DNA of 64,000 bases. It comes from an uncultured Cohaesibacter sp. GTDB taxonomy: Bacteria > Pseudomonadota > Alphaproteobacteria > Rhizobiales > Cohaesibacteraceae. The notes under the pieces were generated by a model that saw nothing but the letters and a program-made list of their open reading frames with translations, was not told where the DNA came from and ran no database searches. The position numbers and the translations under genes are program-made. The DNA lies in the NCBI RefSeq assembly GCF_963667045.1, contig NZ_OY762934.1, positions 186,001 to 250,000 on the forward strand, given 5' to 3'. Of the stretch, positions 8,683-18,267 are shown piece after piece; position 1 is the first letter of the stretch, and every line of letters begins with the position of its first letter.

Positions 8683-9459
8683 TTATCGCACGGCCTTGCT
8701 GAACAGGCGGAAGAAATTGTCCGTCGTAATTTTGGAAATTTCTTCCAGCGACACGCCTTTCACCTCGGCCAGAACCTGAGCCGTGTTGACGACATAGGAT
8801 GGTTCGTTGCGTTTGCCACGATATGGCATCGGCGCAAGATATGGCGCGTCTGTTTCGACCAGCAGACGATCAAGCGGCACATCCTTGATGGTATCACGGA
8901 TTTCCTGACTGCGTTTGAAGGTCAGAATGCCGGAGAGGGAGACATACAGTCCCATTTCCAGCGACCGCATCGCCAGCTCGCGATTGGAGGAATAGCAATG
9001 CAAAAGGGCCGGGAAGGCCCCCTCCTCCATACCCTCTTTCAGGATGGCGATGGTGTCGTCTTCCGCGTCGCGGGTATGGATCGACAGAGGCAGACCGGTC
9101 ATCCGGGCCGCCTTGATATGCCTGCGAAAGCCTTCGGCCTGTGCTTCACGCGGGGCGTTGTCGTAGAAATAGTCAAGGCCGACTTCACCGATGGCAACGC
9201 ATTTGGGATGCTCTGCCAGTCTGGCGATGTCTTCGGCGCTGTAGTTCAGTTCTTCATCCGCATTGTGTGGATGGGTGCCGACCGAGCAGAAAACATTGTC
9301 ATATCGCTCGGCGATGGCCTTGATTTCATCGAACTTGTTGATGCGTGTGCATATGGTGACCATATGCCCGACGCCCGCCAGCTTGGCGCGGCGGACGACA
9401 TCGTCCAGCTCTTCCTGAAAGTCAGGAAAATCCAGATGGCAATGGCTATCAACCAGCAT
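8683..9459 (-). CDS. tatD: TatD family metal-dependent deoxyribonuclease
   Basis: TIM-barrel metal-dependent hydrolase, 258 residues, the normal family length. The metal and active-site motifs appear in order: DSHCHLDF at the N terminus, GEVGLDYFY in the middle, IHTRDAEDD, and ETDAPYLAP near the C terminus. It starts 8 bases after metG and is probably translated from the same mRNA. Family members act as 3'-5' exonucleases in DNA repair or quality control. Confidence 0.93.
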   Translation of the reverse strand: MLVDSHCHLDFPDFQEELDDVVRRAKLAGVGHMVTICTRINKFDEIKAIAERYDNVFCSVGTHPHNADEELNYSAEDIARLAEHPKCVAIGEVGLDYFYDNAPREAQAEGFRRHIKAARMTGLPLSIHTRDAEDDTIAILKEGMEEGAFPALLHCYSSNRELAMRSLEMGLYVSLSGILTFKRSQEIRDTIKDVPLDRLLVETDAPYLAPMPYRGKRNEPSYVVNTAQVLAEVKGVSLEEISKITTDNFFRLFSKAVR

Positions 9460-9467
9460 GATCCTGC

Positions 9468-11030
9468 CTATGCCTCGTCTGCTTCAGTTTTCTCGACATA
9501 GCGCGGGAATACCGGGCTTGGCTTGTCGATCGGCGTGCCTGCAGCCAGACGGCCAACTGGGCCAAGAGAGGTGAAATCGCGCTTGTCAGACGGAAGTGCG
9601 AAGAGATCGAGCAGCTTCTCGGCGGAGTCTGGAATATAGGCCTGGGCAAGGATGCCAACCTGACGGATGATCTCGGCCGTTACATAGAGAACGGTGTTCA
9701 TCCGGGCTGGATCGGTCTTGCGAAGGGCCCACGGTTCCTGGCTCGCGAAATAACGGTTTGCTTCGCCCACGACATCCCAGATGACCTCGAGAGCCTTGTG
9801 GATCAACTGCTTGTCCATGAATTCGCGGCACTTTTCAAGCATTGCGTCGGCCTGATCAAGCATTGCCTTGTCTTCGGGGCTGAAGGCCCCCGGTGCTGGC
9901 AGCGTATTGTCGCAGTTCTTGGCGATCATCGAAAGCGAACGGCTGGCGAGGTTGCCAAGGTCGTTGGCAAGATCAGCGTTGGTGCGGTTGACGATCGCTT
10001 CATGGCTGTAGTTGCCATCCTGACCAAACGGCACTTCGCGCAGGAAGAAGAAGCGGGTTTGGTCAAGACCGTATTCCTCGATGAGGCCGAACGGATCAAT
10101 GACGTTGCCAACAGACTTGGACATTTTCTCGCCGCGGTTGAACAGGAAACCATGCGCAAAGACGCGGCCCGGCACATCGACACCTGCCGACATCAGGAAG
10201 GCTGGCCAGTAGACCGCATGGAAGCGGATGATGTCCTTGCCGATGATGTGGGTGGCGTTGCCCCAGAAGGTCTTGAACTTCTCGGCGTCGACATTGGGAT
10301 AGCCAAGGGCGGTGATGTAGTTGGTCAGCGCGTCAACCCAGACATACATGACATGCTTGTCATTGCCGGGCACCGGAATGCCCCAGTCGAAGGTGGTGCG
10401 AGAGATCGACAGATCACGCAGGCCGCTTTTCACGAAGCTGATGACTTCGTTGCGGCGCTCGGATGGGCCCATGAAGTCCGGATGGCTTTCATAGAGAGCC
10501 AGCAGTTTGTCCTGATAGGCGGATAGACGGAAGAAATAGCTCTCCTCTTCGGTCCATTCCACCGGCGAGCCCTGCGGGCCATAACGGACACCGTCTTCGC
10601 GCAGTTCGGTTTCGCCTTCGGCGTAGTAGGCTTCGTCGCGGACGGAGTACCAGCCAGCATAACTGTCCAGATAGATGTCGCCGTTGGCTTCCATCGCCTT
10701 CCAGATCGCCTTGGAGGCTTCATAGTGGCGTGGCTGCGTGGTGCGGATAAAATCGTCGTTGGACAGGTTCAGCGCCTTGGCCATTCTTTCAAAGACCGGA
10801 GCATTCTGGTCGGCCAGCTGGGCCGCCGTCATGCCGAACTTTTCGGCTGTCTGCTGCATCTTCTGGCCGTGCTCGTCGGTGCCGGTCACAAAAAACACCG
10901 GATGACCATCGAGGCGCTTGAAGCGTGCCATCGAGTCCGTTGCCATCATTTCGTAAGCATGCCCGATATGAGGGGCGCCGTTGGGATACGAGATTGCTGT
11001 GGAGATGAAAAACGGAGATTTGTCAGTCAT
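9468..11030 (-). CDS. metG: Methionyl-tRNA synthetase
   Basis: Class I aminoacyl-tRNA synthetase charging tRNA-Met, 520 residues. The HIGH motif occurs as PHIGHAYE near residue 20 and the KMSKS loop as EKMSKSVGN. The C-terminal tRNA-binding (EMAP/Trbp111) extension of E. coli MetRS is absent, as is usual for the shorter alphaproteobacterial form. It sits between holB (186 bases upstream) and tatD (8 bases downstream) in a conserved housekeeping cluster. Confidence 0.96.
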   Translation of the reverse strand: MTDKSPFFISTAISYPNGAPHIGHAYEMMATDSMARFKRLDGHPVFFVTGTDEHGQKMQQTAEKFGMTAAQLADQNAPVFERMAKALNLSNDDFIRTTQPRHYEASKAIWKAMEANGDIYLDSYAGWYSVRDEAYYAEGETELREDGVRYGPQGSPVEWTEEESYFFRLSAYQDKLLALYESHPDFMGPSERRNEVISFVKSGLRDLSISRTTFDWGIPVPGNDKHVMYVWVDALTNYITALGYPNVDAEKFKTFWGNATHIIGKDIIRFHAVYWPAFLMSAGVDVPGRVFAHGFLFNRGEKMSKSVGNVIDPFGLIEEYGLDQTRFFFLREVPFGQDGNYSHEAIVNRTNADLANDLGNLASRSLSMIAKNCDNTLPAPGAFSPEDKAMLDQADAMLEKCREFMDKQLIHKALEVIWDVVGEANRYFASQEPWALRKTDPARMNTVLYVTAEIIRQVGILAQAYIPDSAEKLLDLFALPSDKRDFTSLGPVGRLAAGTPIDKPSPVFPRYVEKTEADEA

Positions 11031-11216
11031 GCCGATGGTCGTCTTCTATCAATGGGTGGATTTTGGTCCGCATGGAGCCTTCATGGTTTGATTTGCCATG
11101 AGAACGGCTGTGCAGAGCATGGAATTCTTTCAGAAAGGTTTGTGGGCGAAGGGGCGCGTATCGTCAAGGTTTTTTGTGCAATGACGGTGGACAGAGGCCC
11201 CTTTCGAGCGAATAAT

Positions 11217-12305
11217 CTATTCGCCGCGCGCAGCCTTGGCCACCATACGCATGACTTCGATCACCGTCTGCTTCTTGTCAAGGTTGAACACGCGAGTTTC
11301 CTGTATCTTGTCGCGTGCATCGTCCCAGACCCGAGCCAGTGGAAACAGGTCTTCGCCTCTGATGCCATCCTTCCGGCTGTTGCTGTGCAACTGACGGCTG
11401 AGGAAGCGGTGAACGAGATCGGCGAAGCCGTCAAAACGCTGGTCCTTGCCGCGCAAGGCAACCGTTTCTGCAAAGGCATTGAGGCTTTCGTAATCCGGCG
11501 TATAGGGCGGCGTCAGCAGGCGGTCGAAGGCATGAATGAGCACAAGGCCCTCGTCTGACTGCAGCTCGGCGGCCTTGCGCAGGGACCCATCGCAGCTTTG
11601 GGCAAGCTGGGGGATGGTGTCGCCTTCAGCGATGCCAAGGCCTGCTATCGCCTGAGTGAGATCCGGGCCTTCCAGCGGTGCGAAGTTGAGGCGGCGGCAC
11701 CGGGAGCGGATGGTGGGCAGCAGCCTCCCCGGGGCGTGGGAGACAAGAAAGAAAATCGTCCGCGCAGGTGGCTCTTCGAGAATCTTGAGAAGCGCATTGG
11801 CCGCGTTGTTGTTGAGATCGTCTGCCGGATCGACAATGCAGACACGCCAGGTGCGTTCGCCAGCCGTTGATCCGAAGAAGCGCACCGTCTTGCGCACTTC
11901 ATCAACGGTGATCTCGGTCTTGAAGCGCTTGAGCTTGTCGTCATAGGGCCGGTCGATGACCAGCAGGTTGGGATGTGCCAGATTGCTGACCAGATGCACC
12001 GCGTGGCTGTCTTCCGGGCTGTCAAGGCTGGTTGGTGCAGCGCCCGCCCCAAGCAGGCCTCCTCCGGACAGCTGGGCTGCGCCCTCATTGAAAATGAAGC
12101 GTGCTGCACGATAGGCAAAGGTCGCCTTGCCGATGCCCTTGGGGCCGGTCAGGAGCCATGCGTGATGCAGCTTTCCCGATAGCCAGGAGGCGATAAAGCG
12201 CTGTTCCTCAGCTTTGTGGCCAAAGAAGAGCCTCTGTTTGTGCGGCGGTTCGAGGCCCTCGAGTGCGTCATAGACGGGGCTGTCCTGATCCGTATCAGCC
12301 ATCAC
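11217..12305 (-). CDS. holB: DNA polymerase III subunit delta'
   Basis: Clamp-loader subunit, 362 residues. AAA+ features are visible: a P-loop-like TGPKGIGKAT near residue 55, and the sensor-1 region LLKILEEPPARTIFFL typical of delta'. The start overlaps the end of tmk by 11 bases, so the two are translationally coupled; ATG codons at 12305 and 12302 are both possible. Order tmk-holB-metG-tatD is characteristic of alphaproteobacteria. Confidence 0.93.
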   Translation of the reverse strand: MMADTDQDSPVYDALEGLEPPHKQRLFFGHKAEEQRFIASWLSGKLHHAWLLTGPKGIGKATFAYRAARFIFNEGAAQLSGGGLLGAGAAPTSLDSPEDSHAVHLVSNLAHPNLLVIDRPYDDKLKRFKTEITVDEVRKTVRFFGSTAGERTWRVCIVDPADDLNNNAANALLKILEEPPARTIFFLVSHAPGRLLPTIRSRCRRLNFAPLEGPDLTQAIAGLGIAEGDTIPQLAQSCDGSLRKAAELQSDEGLVLIHAFDRLLTPPYTPDYESLNAFAETVALRGKDQRFDGFADLVHRFLSRQLHSNSRKDGIRGEDLFPLARVWDDARDKIQETRVFNLDKKQTVIEVMRMVAKAARGE

Positions 12306-13008
12306 TGTCCCTTGTGTTCACGTCCGTATTGTTTGCTACTTCCGACGAGGAAGTCCCCTGCTCTGCGTCGATCAGCTCGCTTTCGACAATCTGCCAGATA
12401 TCGTAGGCAATGTCCTCGATGCTCTGGGAGGCGTCAATGACCTTGCAGCGGGCAGGATCGTTATGGGCCAGATGCAGAAAGGCGTTGCGCCGGTTCTCAT
12501 GCACGGCCAGCGCCTCGCGTTCGAAGCGGTCGGCTATCTCCCCCTCGGCACGGCGTTTGTTGGCCCGGGCCATGCCTATTTCTGCCCGCAGGTCGAGAAT
12601 GAACGTCAGATCCGGGCGCACGCCATCAATGGCCAGACGTTCGAGGATATTGACGAGATCCTCCGAGACATCCTTGTTTTCTCCCTGATAGATGCGGGTG
12701 GAATCCATGAAACGATCGCACAACACCCACTGGCCGCTATTCAATGCCGGACGAATTTTCGTGTCAACATGATCGGCTCTTGCGGCAGCAAACAGCACCG
12801 CTTCGCCACTTGGTGGAATGCCCATTCTCTCGACGGTACCGGACAGCAGCAGCTCGCGCACGGCTTCTGCCTTGGGGGACCCGCCGGGCTCCCGCGTCTG
12901 GATGCAATCGACGCCCCGTTGTTGCAGGTGTCTGGCCAGAAGGTTGATCTGGGTCGATTTGCCGACGCCTTCTCCGCCCTCAAAGGTGATGAATTTTCCT
13001 TGCGACAT
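12295..13008 (-). CDS. tmk: Thymidylate kinase
   Basis: dTMP kinase of the dTTP pathway, 237 residues from the chosen start. P-loop FEGGEGVGKST is at about 8-18; CDRFMDST is the DR(Y/F) substrate motif, and a lid follows (about 140-160, ARANKRR). The ATG at 13008 has an AGG site 7 bases upstream; a longer frame to 13053 adds 15 residues without support. It overlaps holB at its 3' end. Confidence 0.94.
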   Translation of the reverse strand: MSQGKFITFEGGEGVGKSTQINLLARHLQQRGVDCIQTREPGGSPKAEAVRELLLSGTVERMGIPPSGEAVLFAAARADHVDTKIRPALNSGQWVLCDRFMDSTRIYQGENKDVSEDLVNILERLAIDGVRPDLTFILDLRAEIGMARANKRRAEGEIADRFEREALAVHENRRNAFLHLAHNDPARCKVIDASQSIEDIAYDIWQIVESELIDAEQGTSSSEVANNTDVNTRDSDG

Positions 13009-13120
13009 GTCGCAACCTGCTCCCGATAAGCTGTCATCCCACCTTTTGCACAAGGCAAGGGACGGAGGGAATCGCTTCCCTCACGCTGGTTTCGAGTTCT
13101 GCTTGTAGCAGGAAGTTTGC

Positions 13121-14290
13121 CTAGAACCAACCTAGCAGGAGTTCTTTCAACGCCCCGATGGCGCGCTGGGACGTGGTGCCACGACCAATGGATTCACCGG
13201 TGATCAGCGGAGCCTCATAGATCAGCTTGTCATCGTTCCAGACCTTGAGCGTTGCCACCTCGACGCCCTCTTCGAGCGGTGCCTGCAGAGGGCCGTCATA
13301 GACGACACGTGCCTTCAGGCTACCTTCCTGGGAGCGTGGCATGAACAGGCTGACCGGGCGCTTGCTTACAAGCATGACCTCGGGCTTGTCACCGCCGAAG
13401 ACATCTGCATAGGCGATCTTTTCATCTGGATCAAAAATGCGTCGGGAGGTAAAAGCCCGGAAGCCCCAGTTCATGATCTTGCGTGCTTCTTCGCGCCGTT
13501 CCTTCTGGGATTTCATGCCCGTCAGAACCGCAATGAGCCGCTCGTCGCCGCGCTTGGCCGACGCGACAAGGCAATAGCCGGCAGCTTCCGTATGGCCGGT
13601 CTTAAGCCCGTCCGCGCCTTCGGTAAAGCCCAGAATCGGGTTGCGGTTCTGCTGGGTGATGTTGTTCCACGTATACTCGGGGATGGCAAAATAGTGATAA
13701 TATTCCGGATATTCCTCGATGATGTGGCGTGCCAACACTGCAAGGTCCCGCGCCGTGACCTTCTGGCCGTCGGCTGGAAGGCCGGTGGAATTGACGAAAT
13801 GGGAACTGGTGAGGCCAATTTCCTCGGCGCGTTTGTTCATCAGCTGGGCGAAGGTCTCTTCGTTGCCAGCCATGCCTTCGGCAACAGCGATACAGGCGTC
13901 GTTGCCAGACTGGACAATGATGCCGTGCAACAGCGCGTCCAGAGGCACCATCGAGCCAAGCTTGGCGAACATGGTGGAGCCGCCGGAGTTCGCGCCCCCT
14001 TCCCGCCATGCATGTTCGGAGATGTAGAATTCCTCATCTAGCTTGAGCTGGCCGGTCTTGAGGGCATGAAACACCACTTCGAGGGTCATCAGCTTGGCAA
14101 GGGAAGCTGGAGGAACCGGTTCGTCTTCCTCTTTGGAAAACAACACCGATCCGGAATTGAAGTCGATCAGATAGGCGTGTTTGGCGGCTGTTTCATAGAC
14201 TTGCGCCATGGCGCCAGCGATCGGCGATAAAGAGGCAATCGTCAGAAAAAGCAAAAGGCAGAAAAATTTTTTAAACATGCCGTTGAGCAT
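13121..14290 (-). CDS. dacA: D-alanyl-D-alanine carboxypeptidase (PBP5/6 family, DacA-type)
   Basis: Peptidoglycan-trimming serine carboxypeptidase exported to the periplasm. The signal peptide begins MFKKFFCLLLFLT and is cleaved near GAMAQ. The penicillin-binding triad is complete: SLAK (SxxK), SGN and KTG. The C-terminal region (from about 285) matches the PBP5 C-terminal domain. The start is either 14290 (GGGGG immediately upstream) or 14278; both keep the signal peptide. It heads the tmk-holB-metG cluster. Confidence 0.92.
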   Translation of the reverse strand: MLNGMFKKFFCLLLFLTIASLSPIAGAMAQVYETAAKHAYLIDFNSGSVLFSKEEDEPVPPASLAKLMTLEVVFHALKTGQLKLDEEFYISEHAWREGGANSGGSTMFAKLGSMVPLDALLHGIIVQSGNDACIAVAEGMAGNEETFAQLMNKRAEEIGLTSSHFVNSTGLPADGQKVTARDLAVLARHIIEEYPEYYHYFAIPEYTWNNITQQNRNPILGFTEGADGLKTGHTEAAGYCLVASAKRGDERLIAVLTGMKSQKERREEARKIMNWGFRAFTSRRIFDPDEKIAYADVFGGDKPEVMLVSKRPVSLFMPRSQEGSLKARVVYDGPLQAPLEEGVEVATLKVWNDDKLIYEAPLITGESIGRGTTSQRAIGALKELLLGWF

Positions 14291-14424
14291 CCTTCCCCCC
14301 AACGTTAGGTTTGGTGGCCGCTACCATATCCGGCGCGAACAGACATCTTCAGAAAAAACACAGGTTCAGGCAATTCACCTTTGCGTGTGCCATTTCCGTT
14401 GGAAGGGATAGTATCTTAACTAGG

Positions 14425-14457
14425 GAAAAAGAAAAAGGAGAGCATGGCACTCTCCTT
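14425..14457 (-). terminator. Rho-independent terminator of the rlpA-type gene
   Basis: Perfect 8-bp stem AAGGAGAG/CTCTCCTT (14435-14442 with 14450-14457), 7-base loop. On the minus strand the stem runs straight into a T-rich tail, as expected for a terminator after the rlpA-type gene. Confidence 0.85.
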
Positions 14458-14496
14458 GAAAAAACTTGATATTTCGGATTTATACGCCGTTGAACC

Positions 14497-15822
14497 CTAG
14501 CTGAGGCCCAACTGTCTTCTCATATCCGCAATGTCGGACCATGTCACACCGGGCTTGAGTTTGCCGATCGCCAGAGAAATGGTCCCGTCATCCTCGTTGC
14601 GGATGTCGACAGCGGCCAGCATGGCAAATTCCTGAGCGAGTCGCATGCCATAGGATGGTTCGAAGCGGCCGATCTGATCCAGTGTTTTCGGTGCAGGAGC
14701 TGCTGCGGCCTGGGTTGCGTCTGTTTCGTTGAAGTCGCGCGCTTTTCTGGCGAGCGCCTCGGCAAGGTCCGGCTGCTTGTTCTGGCCAAGAATGCGGTCG
14801 ATTGCGGCATATCCGGCCTCAACCCGCATGAAGCTGGAGGGTGCATAGTTCAGCTGAATCGGGGCCATGCTGGCCAGTTCGATCGGGGTGCCAAGAGTGC
14901 CCATGCCTTCCGGCGGGAAATAGCCATCTCCCACAAGGTCGACAGGTGCCCAGCCTGCACTTGGGGCAGACGAGGCAAGGTCAAGCGTGCTTGGCGCAAA
15001 GGCTGTTGCATCGGGAGCCGTCAACTGCGGCAATTGCCCCAGCATCAAATCATTGGTTTCAGGCTGCGGTTTGGATCTTGGTACCGAGGCCGACGCGATC
15101 ATGACGGGTGAGGATTCGAAGGAGCCACCACCAGATGGGAGATTCAGCTGGTCGTTGCCGATCGGCTGCCCCCTATCGCGGTAGGAATTTTCAAGAAATG
15201 CCGTGTCATGGCCATCCATGCGCGCCCGGCCCACATACTGAACGCGGACGTTTGTGATTCCATCATTGATGAAACCGAGCTTCTGGGCAACGCGGTGGGA
15301 AAGGTCGATAATGCGGCCGTGGGCATAAGGGCCACGGTCATTGACGCGGACCAGTGTCGACTTGCCATTCTTGAGGTTGGTTACGCGAACGTAGGACGGC
15401 AAGGGAAGCGTCGGATGGGCGCCCGTGAGGGAATTCATGTTGAAGATTTCGCCGTTCGCCGTCAGGCGCCCGTGAAAGTCATCGCCATACCAGGACGCCT
15501 TGCCAACCTTGTTGTAGGACGGCTGTTCCTTGGGAACATAGGTGCGCCCTGCGACCTTGTAAGGTCTGCCGACCTTGTAGACACCGCCACCTTTTTTGAA
15601 ATCGCCGGACTTTGTGGCCACGCGGGCACTGGCCGACACGCCATATTTGGGATCGACCCTGCTCTTCTTTGACGAACCGGAGCATCCTGACAAGGCCAAG
15701 CCTGTCACACTCAACAGCGCGATCAGCATCCCTACCCGAGTATTTTTTGCGATTGAAACCACCACGTCATACCCCGTTGGTTGCTTTGCAGAAAGCAGGA
15801 TTGATTTGTTCTTTTCTAGCAT
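14497..15822 (-). CDS. rlpA: RlpA-family septal-ring lipoprotein (DPBB domain)
   Basis: Outer-membrane lipoprotein of the RlpA family, lytic transglycosylases that cut denuded glycan strands. The segment MLIALLSVTGLALSGC contains a lipobox (LSGC). The double-psi beta-barrel domain includes GKASWYG, GE.FNMNSLTGAHPTLPLPS, VRVNDRGPYA and RIIDLS, with the expected active-site Asp. The C-terminal half is low-complexity with no clear SPOR repeat. With the ATG at 15822 the lipidated Cys is residue 47; a GTG at 15765 would give a more normal 27-residue signal, so the true start may be there. Confidence 0.85.
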   Translation of the reverse strand: MLEKNKSILLSAKQPTGYDVVVSIAKNTRVGMLIALLSVTGLALSGCSGSSKKSRVDPKYGVSASARVATKSGDFKKGGGVYKVGRPYKVAGRTYVPKEQPSYNKVGKASWYGDDFHGRLTANGEIFNMNSLTGAHPTLPLPSYVRVTNLKNGKSTLVRVNDRGPYAHGRIIDLSHRVAQKLGFINDGITNVRVQYVGRARMDGHDTAFLENSYRDRGQPIGNDQLNLPSGGGSFESSPVMIASASVPRSKPQPETNDLMLGQLPQLTAPDATAFAPSTLDLASSAPSAGWAPVDLVGDGYFPPEGMGTLGTPIELASMAPIQLNYAPSSFMRVEAGYAAIDRILGQNKQPDLAEALARKARDFNETDATQAAAAPAPKTLDQIGRFEPSYGMRLAQEFAMLAAVDIRNEDDGTISLAIGKLKPGVTWSDIADMRRQLGLS

Positions 15823-16213
15823 GTCGACAAACTCATTACTCTTCAGCCGACGTCCTCTCAATCGGTATAATCCCATAGCATCAAGGTTAACAGCAAAAGC
15901 TGCACCGACCTTATGGCATCGTAACCTGCAAAAGTTCAATATTTCCGAAACAGGTGGATTTTACCAGAAAATTTAACGCTTTCCAGTTTTCTTGGTGAAG
16001 GAAGTGTAAAGCGATGGTGGCAAAATTGTGGTGCCTGTTAACGGAGGACTGAATTTCAACGATTTTTCGCTCGCCCGCGGTGGCTAATTCGGTCGGGAAT
16101 GAGGCTTTTTAAGGGAGCTTTGCGGTGTTTTCAACAGCATCGGCTGATGAAATGCAAGAAGACTTGCAATTGTCAGAAAATAGCGTCAAAAGGGCCTCCA
16201 ACCACATGACGCC

Positions 16214-16301
16214 GGAGGGGTGGCAGAGTGGTCGATTGCGGCGGTCTTGAAAACCGTTGGGCTTCACGGTCCCGGGGGTTCGAATCCCTCCCCCTCCGCC
16301 A
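16214..16301 (+). tRNA. tRNA-Ser (anticodon UGA)
   Basis: Cloverleaf with acceptor stem GGAGGGG/CCCCTCC, a D arm in TGGCAGAGTGG, anticodon stem GCGGT/ACCGT with loop CTTGAAA (anticodon 16248-16250), the long variable arm of class II tRNAs, T-loop GTTCGAATC, and an encoded CCA (16299-16301). It is flanked by rlpA on the left, a common alphaproteobacterial neighbour. Confidence 0.97.
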
Positions 16302-16570
16302 TTTATTCTTTTAAATCATTGTTATGAAATGATTTTTTGAAATGAATGGATTTCCTTCCCCCAAGGCTTCCCTCATTGTTGCGCTGGTATATTGTGTTTT
16401 TCAGCATGTTTATTGAAAGAGTCGGTTCATTCTCATCGCTCTTTCAAAGCATGTTCAATTTGATCCATCATTGGTTTCACGAGATATGAGAGAACACTGC
16501 GGTAGCCAGTTTGCAGATAACGTGCTCCTGCAGCTCATTCGCGTGGCCAGAGCTGGCGGTCTGTCGCTTC

Positions 16571-18130
16571 CTACAGGCGGCGGTAGCCGAGTTTGCGAGC
16601 CAGCCAGCAACCAAGTGTGATCGCCTTGATGGTGCCATCGTCACCACGGGTCGCCGTGATGGTCCAGTTGCCCGGCGCGGGTGCGTCCATCGAGCGGCGG
16701 GTTACGAACACCCATGTGTCGGGACCGACCGGATGGACACGTTCCATGATGCCGGTTCCCAGAATGCCCTGACAGTAGGCATAGAGGCCGCCATCTTCGG
16801 CAACCACGGTAAATGTCGCGTCGAGTTCGTCCGAATAGTAGCGTCCGGCGAACTCTGCGTCCGGCGTTGTGGGCAATGCCGGTAGGGGTACTAGTTTTGA
16901 GACCAGGTGTTCCCCCTTCCGCGTCATGGTCAGAGTGTCTTCGGTCTTGCTGAGAATGATGCTGGCCGATTTCAAGGTGCCGTCATCGGCTGCAAAGACG
17001 ACATCGTCACCGGTTGAGAAATGGAGATGGGCATTTGTCTTGCCGGTTTCGATGGTGGTCAGAAGGTTGGTCTCGGGGCAGAGCCACTGGCCGTCCCACC
17101 CTTCAGGCATCGGCATGGGCTTTGGTGCTTCATACCCGAGAGCGGCATGGAAAAGGGCTTCGGCTGCGCCATAGGCACTGCCTTCATGGTTGAAGATGAC
17201 GACCACCGACATGCGCTCGGAGGCGCAATGCGCGCGAAAGGCGCGGAAGCCGCGCAGGGCGCCTGAGTGGCCGGTCACCTTGCGCCCGGCCAGCTCCATG
17301 TGGGCCAGTCCGTAGCCATAACCGGCTGGCGTGCCATCCTTGAAGGTCGGTGGCGTGGAAATGCGATTGTAGAGGCTTTCCGGGTCGTCGCGTGTCTGAT
17401 CAATCCAGCATTCATAGGCGAGCATGTCTTCGAGCGAGGCTGAAATGCCGGCATCCCCGAACCAGTAGATGCCATTGTCTGCCGGCATGAAGCCGACCTG
17501 TTCGTTGCCTTCGTAGCCGATGACACCATCGGCGGTTACGCGGCTGTTGGAGAGTAGCGCGGCGGTCTTCATCTTTGCCGGTCCCCAGACGGTTTCCGCC
17601 AGAAGCCCCTGTAGCGAGCGGCCGGTTTCCCGCTCGATCAGCTCGCCAACGATACGGAAGTTGGCGTTGCAGTAGGAATAGCTGGTGCCGGGTTCGAAGT
17701 GGCAGCTCTTCATCCTCTGGAACATCGCATAGGCATCGTTGCGCGCAAAGGTCTGTTCTGCCTTGGCCCCTTCGAGGATGGTCAGCGCCCAATAGTCGCG
17801 CAGGCCCGACTGGTTGTGGCAAAGCTGTTCGATGGTCGGCAACTGGCCTTTGAAATTGGGCAGCAGGTCCGGCAGGCGGGCATTGAGTGGTGCAAAGTCA
17901 TCGAAGGTATGCAGCAGGACGGCGCAGGTGAACTGCTTGGAGATGGAACAGATCGGCAGGCGCGTACCTTTTGTCATCTTGCGGTGGGAGGCAAGATCCG
18001 AGTAGCCCCAGGCGCGGGTGGCGATGATCTTTCCGTCCTTGACGACGCCAGCGACCCCGCCGGGGCCACGGTATGTGTTGGGTAACGCATCTAGAATCTG
18101 GTCTAGTCGGAGAGTATCAATCATCTGCAA
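16571..18130 (-). CDS. dap: D-aminopeptidase (DAP type, serine hydrolase)
   Basis: Penicillin-recognising-fold hydrolase that removes N-terminal D-residues from peptides. The 519 residues match the length and layout of Ochrobactrum anthropi DAP, known from memory. The catalytic motifs fall at the same numbers: Ser62-x-x-Lys65 in CSISKQF and Tyr153 in YSYCN; the His motif is HSG at 288-290. Two small beta-barrel domains follow (from about 330), ending RRSMDAPAPG...GCWLARKLGYRR as in DAP. No signal peptide, so cytoplasmic. It is monocistronic or distal to the ferric-reductase gene. Confidence 0.88.
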   Translation of the reverse strand: MQMIDTLRLDQILDALPNTYRGPGGVAGVVKDGKIIATRAWGYSDLASHRKMTKGTRLPICSISKQFTCAVLLHTFDDFAPLNARLPDLLPNFKGQLPTIEQLCHNQSGLRDYWALTILEGAKAEQTFARNDAYAMFQRMKSCHFEPGTSYSYCNANFRIVGELIERETGRSLQGLLAETVWGPAKMKTAALLSNSRVTADGVIGYEGNEQVGFMPADNGIYWFGDAGISASLEDMLAYECWIDQTRDDPESLYNRISTPPTFKDGTPAGYGYGLAHMELAGRKVTGHSGALRGFRAFRAHCASERMSVVVIFNHEGSAYGAAEALFHAALGYEAPKPMPMPEGWDGQWLCPETNLLTTIETGKTNAHLHFSTGDDVVFAADDGTLKSASIILSKTEDTLTMTRKGEHLVSKLVPLPALPTTPDAEFAGRYYSDELDATFTVVAEDGGLYAYCQGILGTGIMERVHPVGPDTWVFVTRRSMDAPAPGNWTITATRGDDGTIKAITLGCWLARKLGYRRL

Positions 18131-18237
18131 ATCCGCTCGGTTGGGAAAATCCTGATGGTCAACCTAACAACGATTCCGGGCCGGTTTGTAGATGCTATTT
18201 GTTATAGTTGTTATAGGTTTCAGCCATTTGAATGGTA

Positions 18238-18261
18238 GGGGCGCCCAAAGACGCCCCTTTT
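18238..18261 (+). terminator. Hairpin between the ferric-reductase-type gene and dap
   Basis: GGGGCG/CGCCCC stem (18238-18243, 18252-18257) followed by TTTT on the plus strand. Both neighbours are on the minus strand, where no U tract follows, so its role as terminator is doubtful. Confidence 0.35.
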
Positions 18262-18267
18262 CAAGGA

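Noticed and set aside
16214-16301. tRNA-Ser as a proven attachment site of an integrated element
   Set aside because: No integrase and no second copy of the tRNA 3' end was seen in the window.
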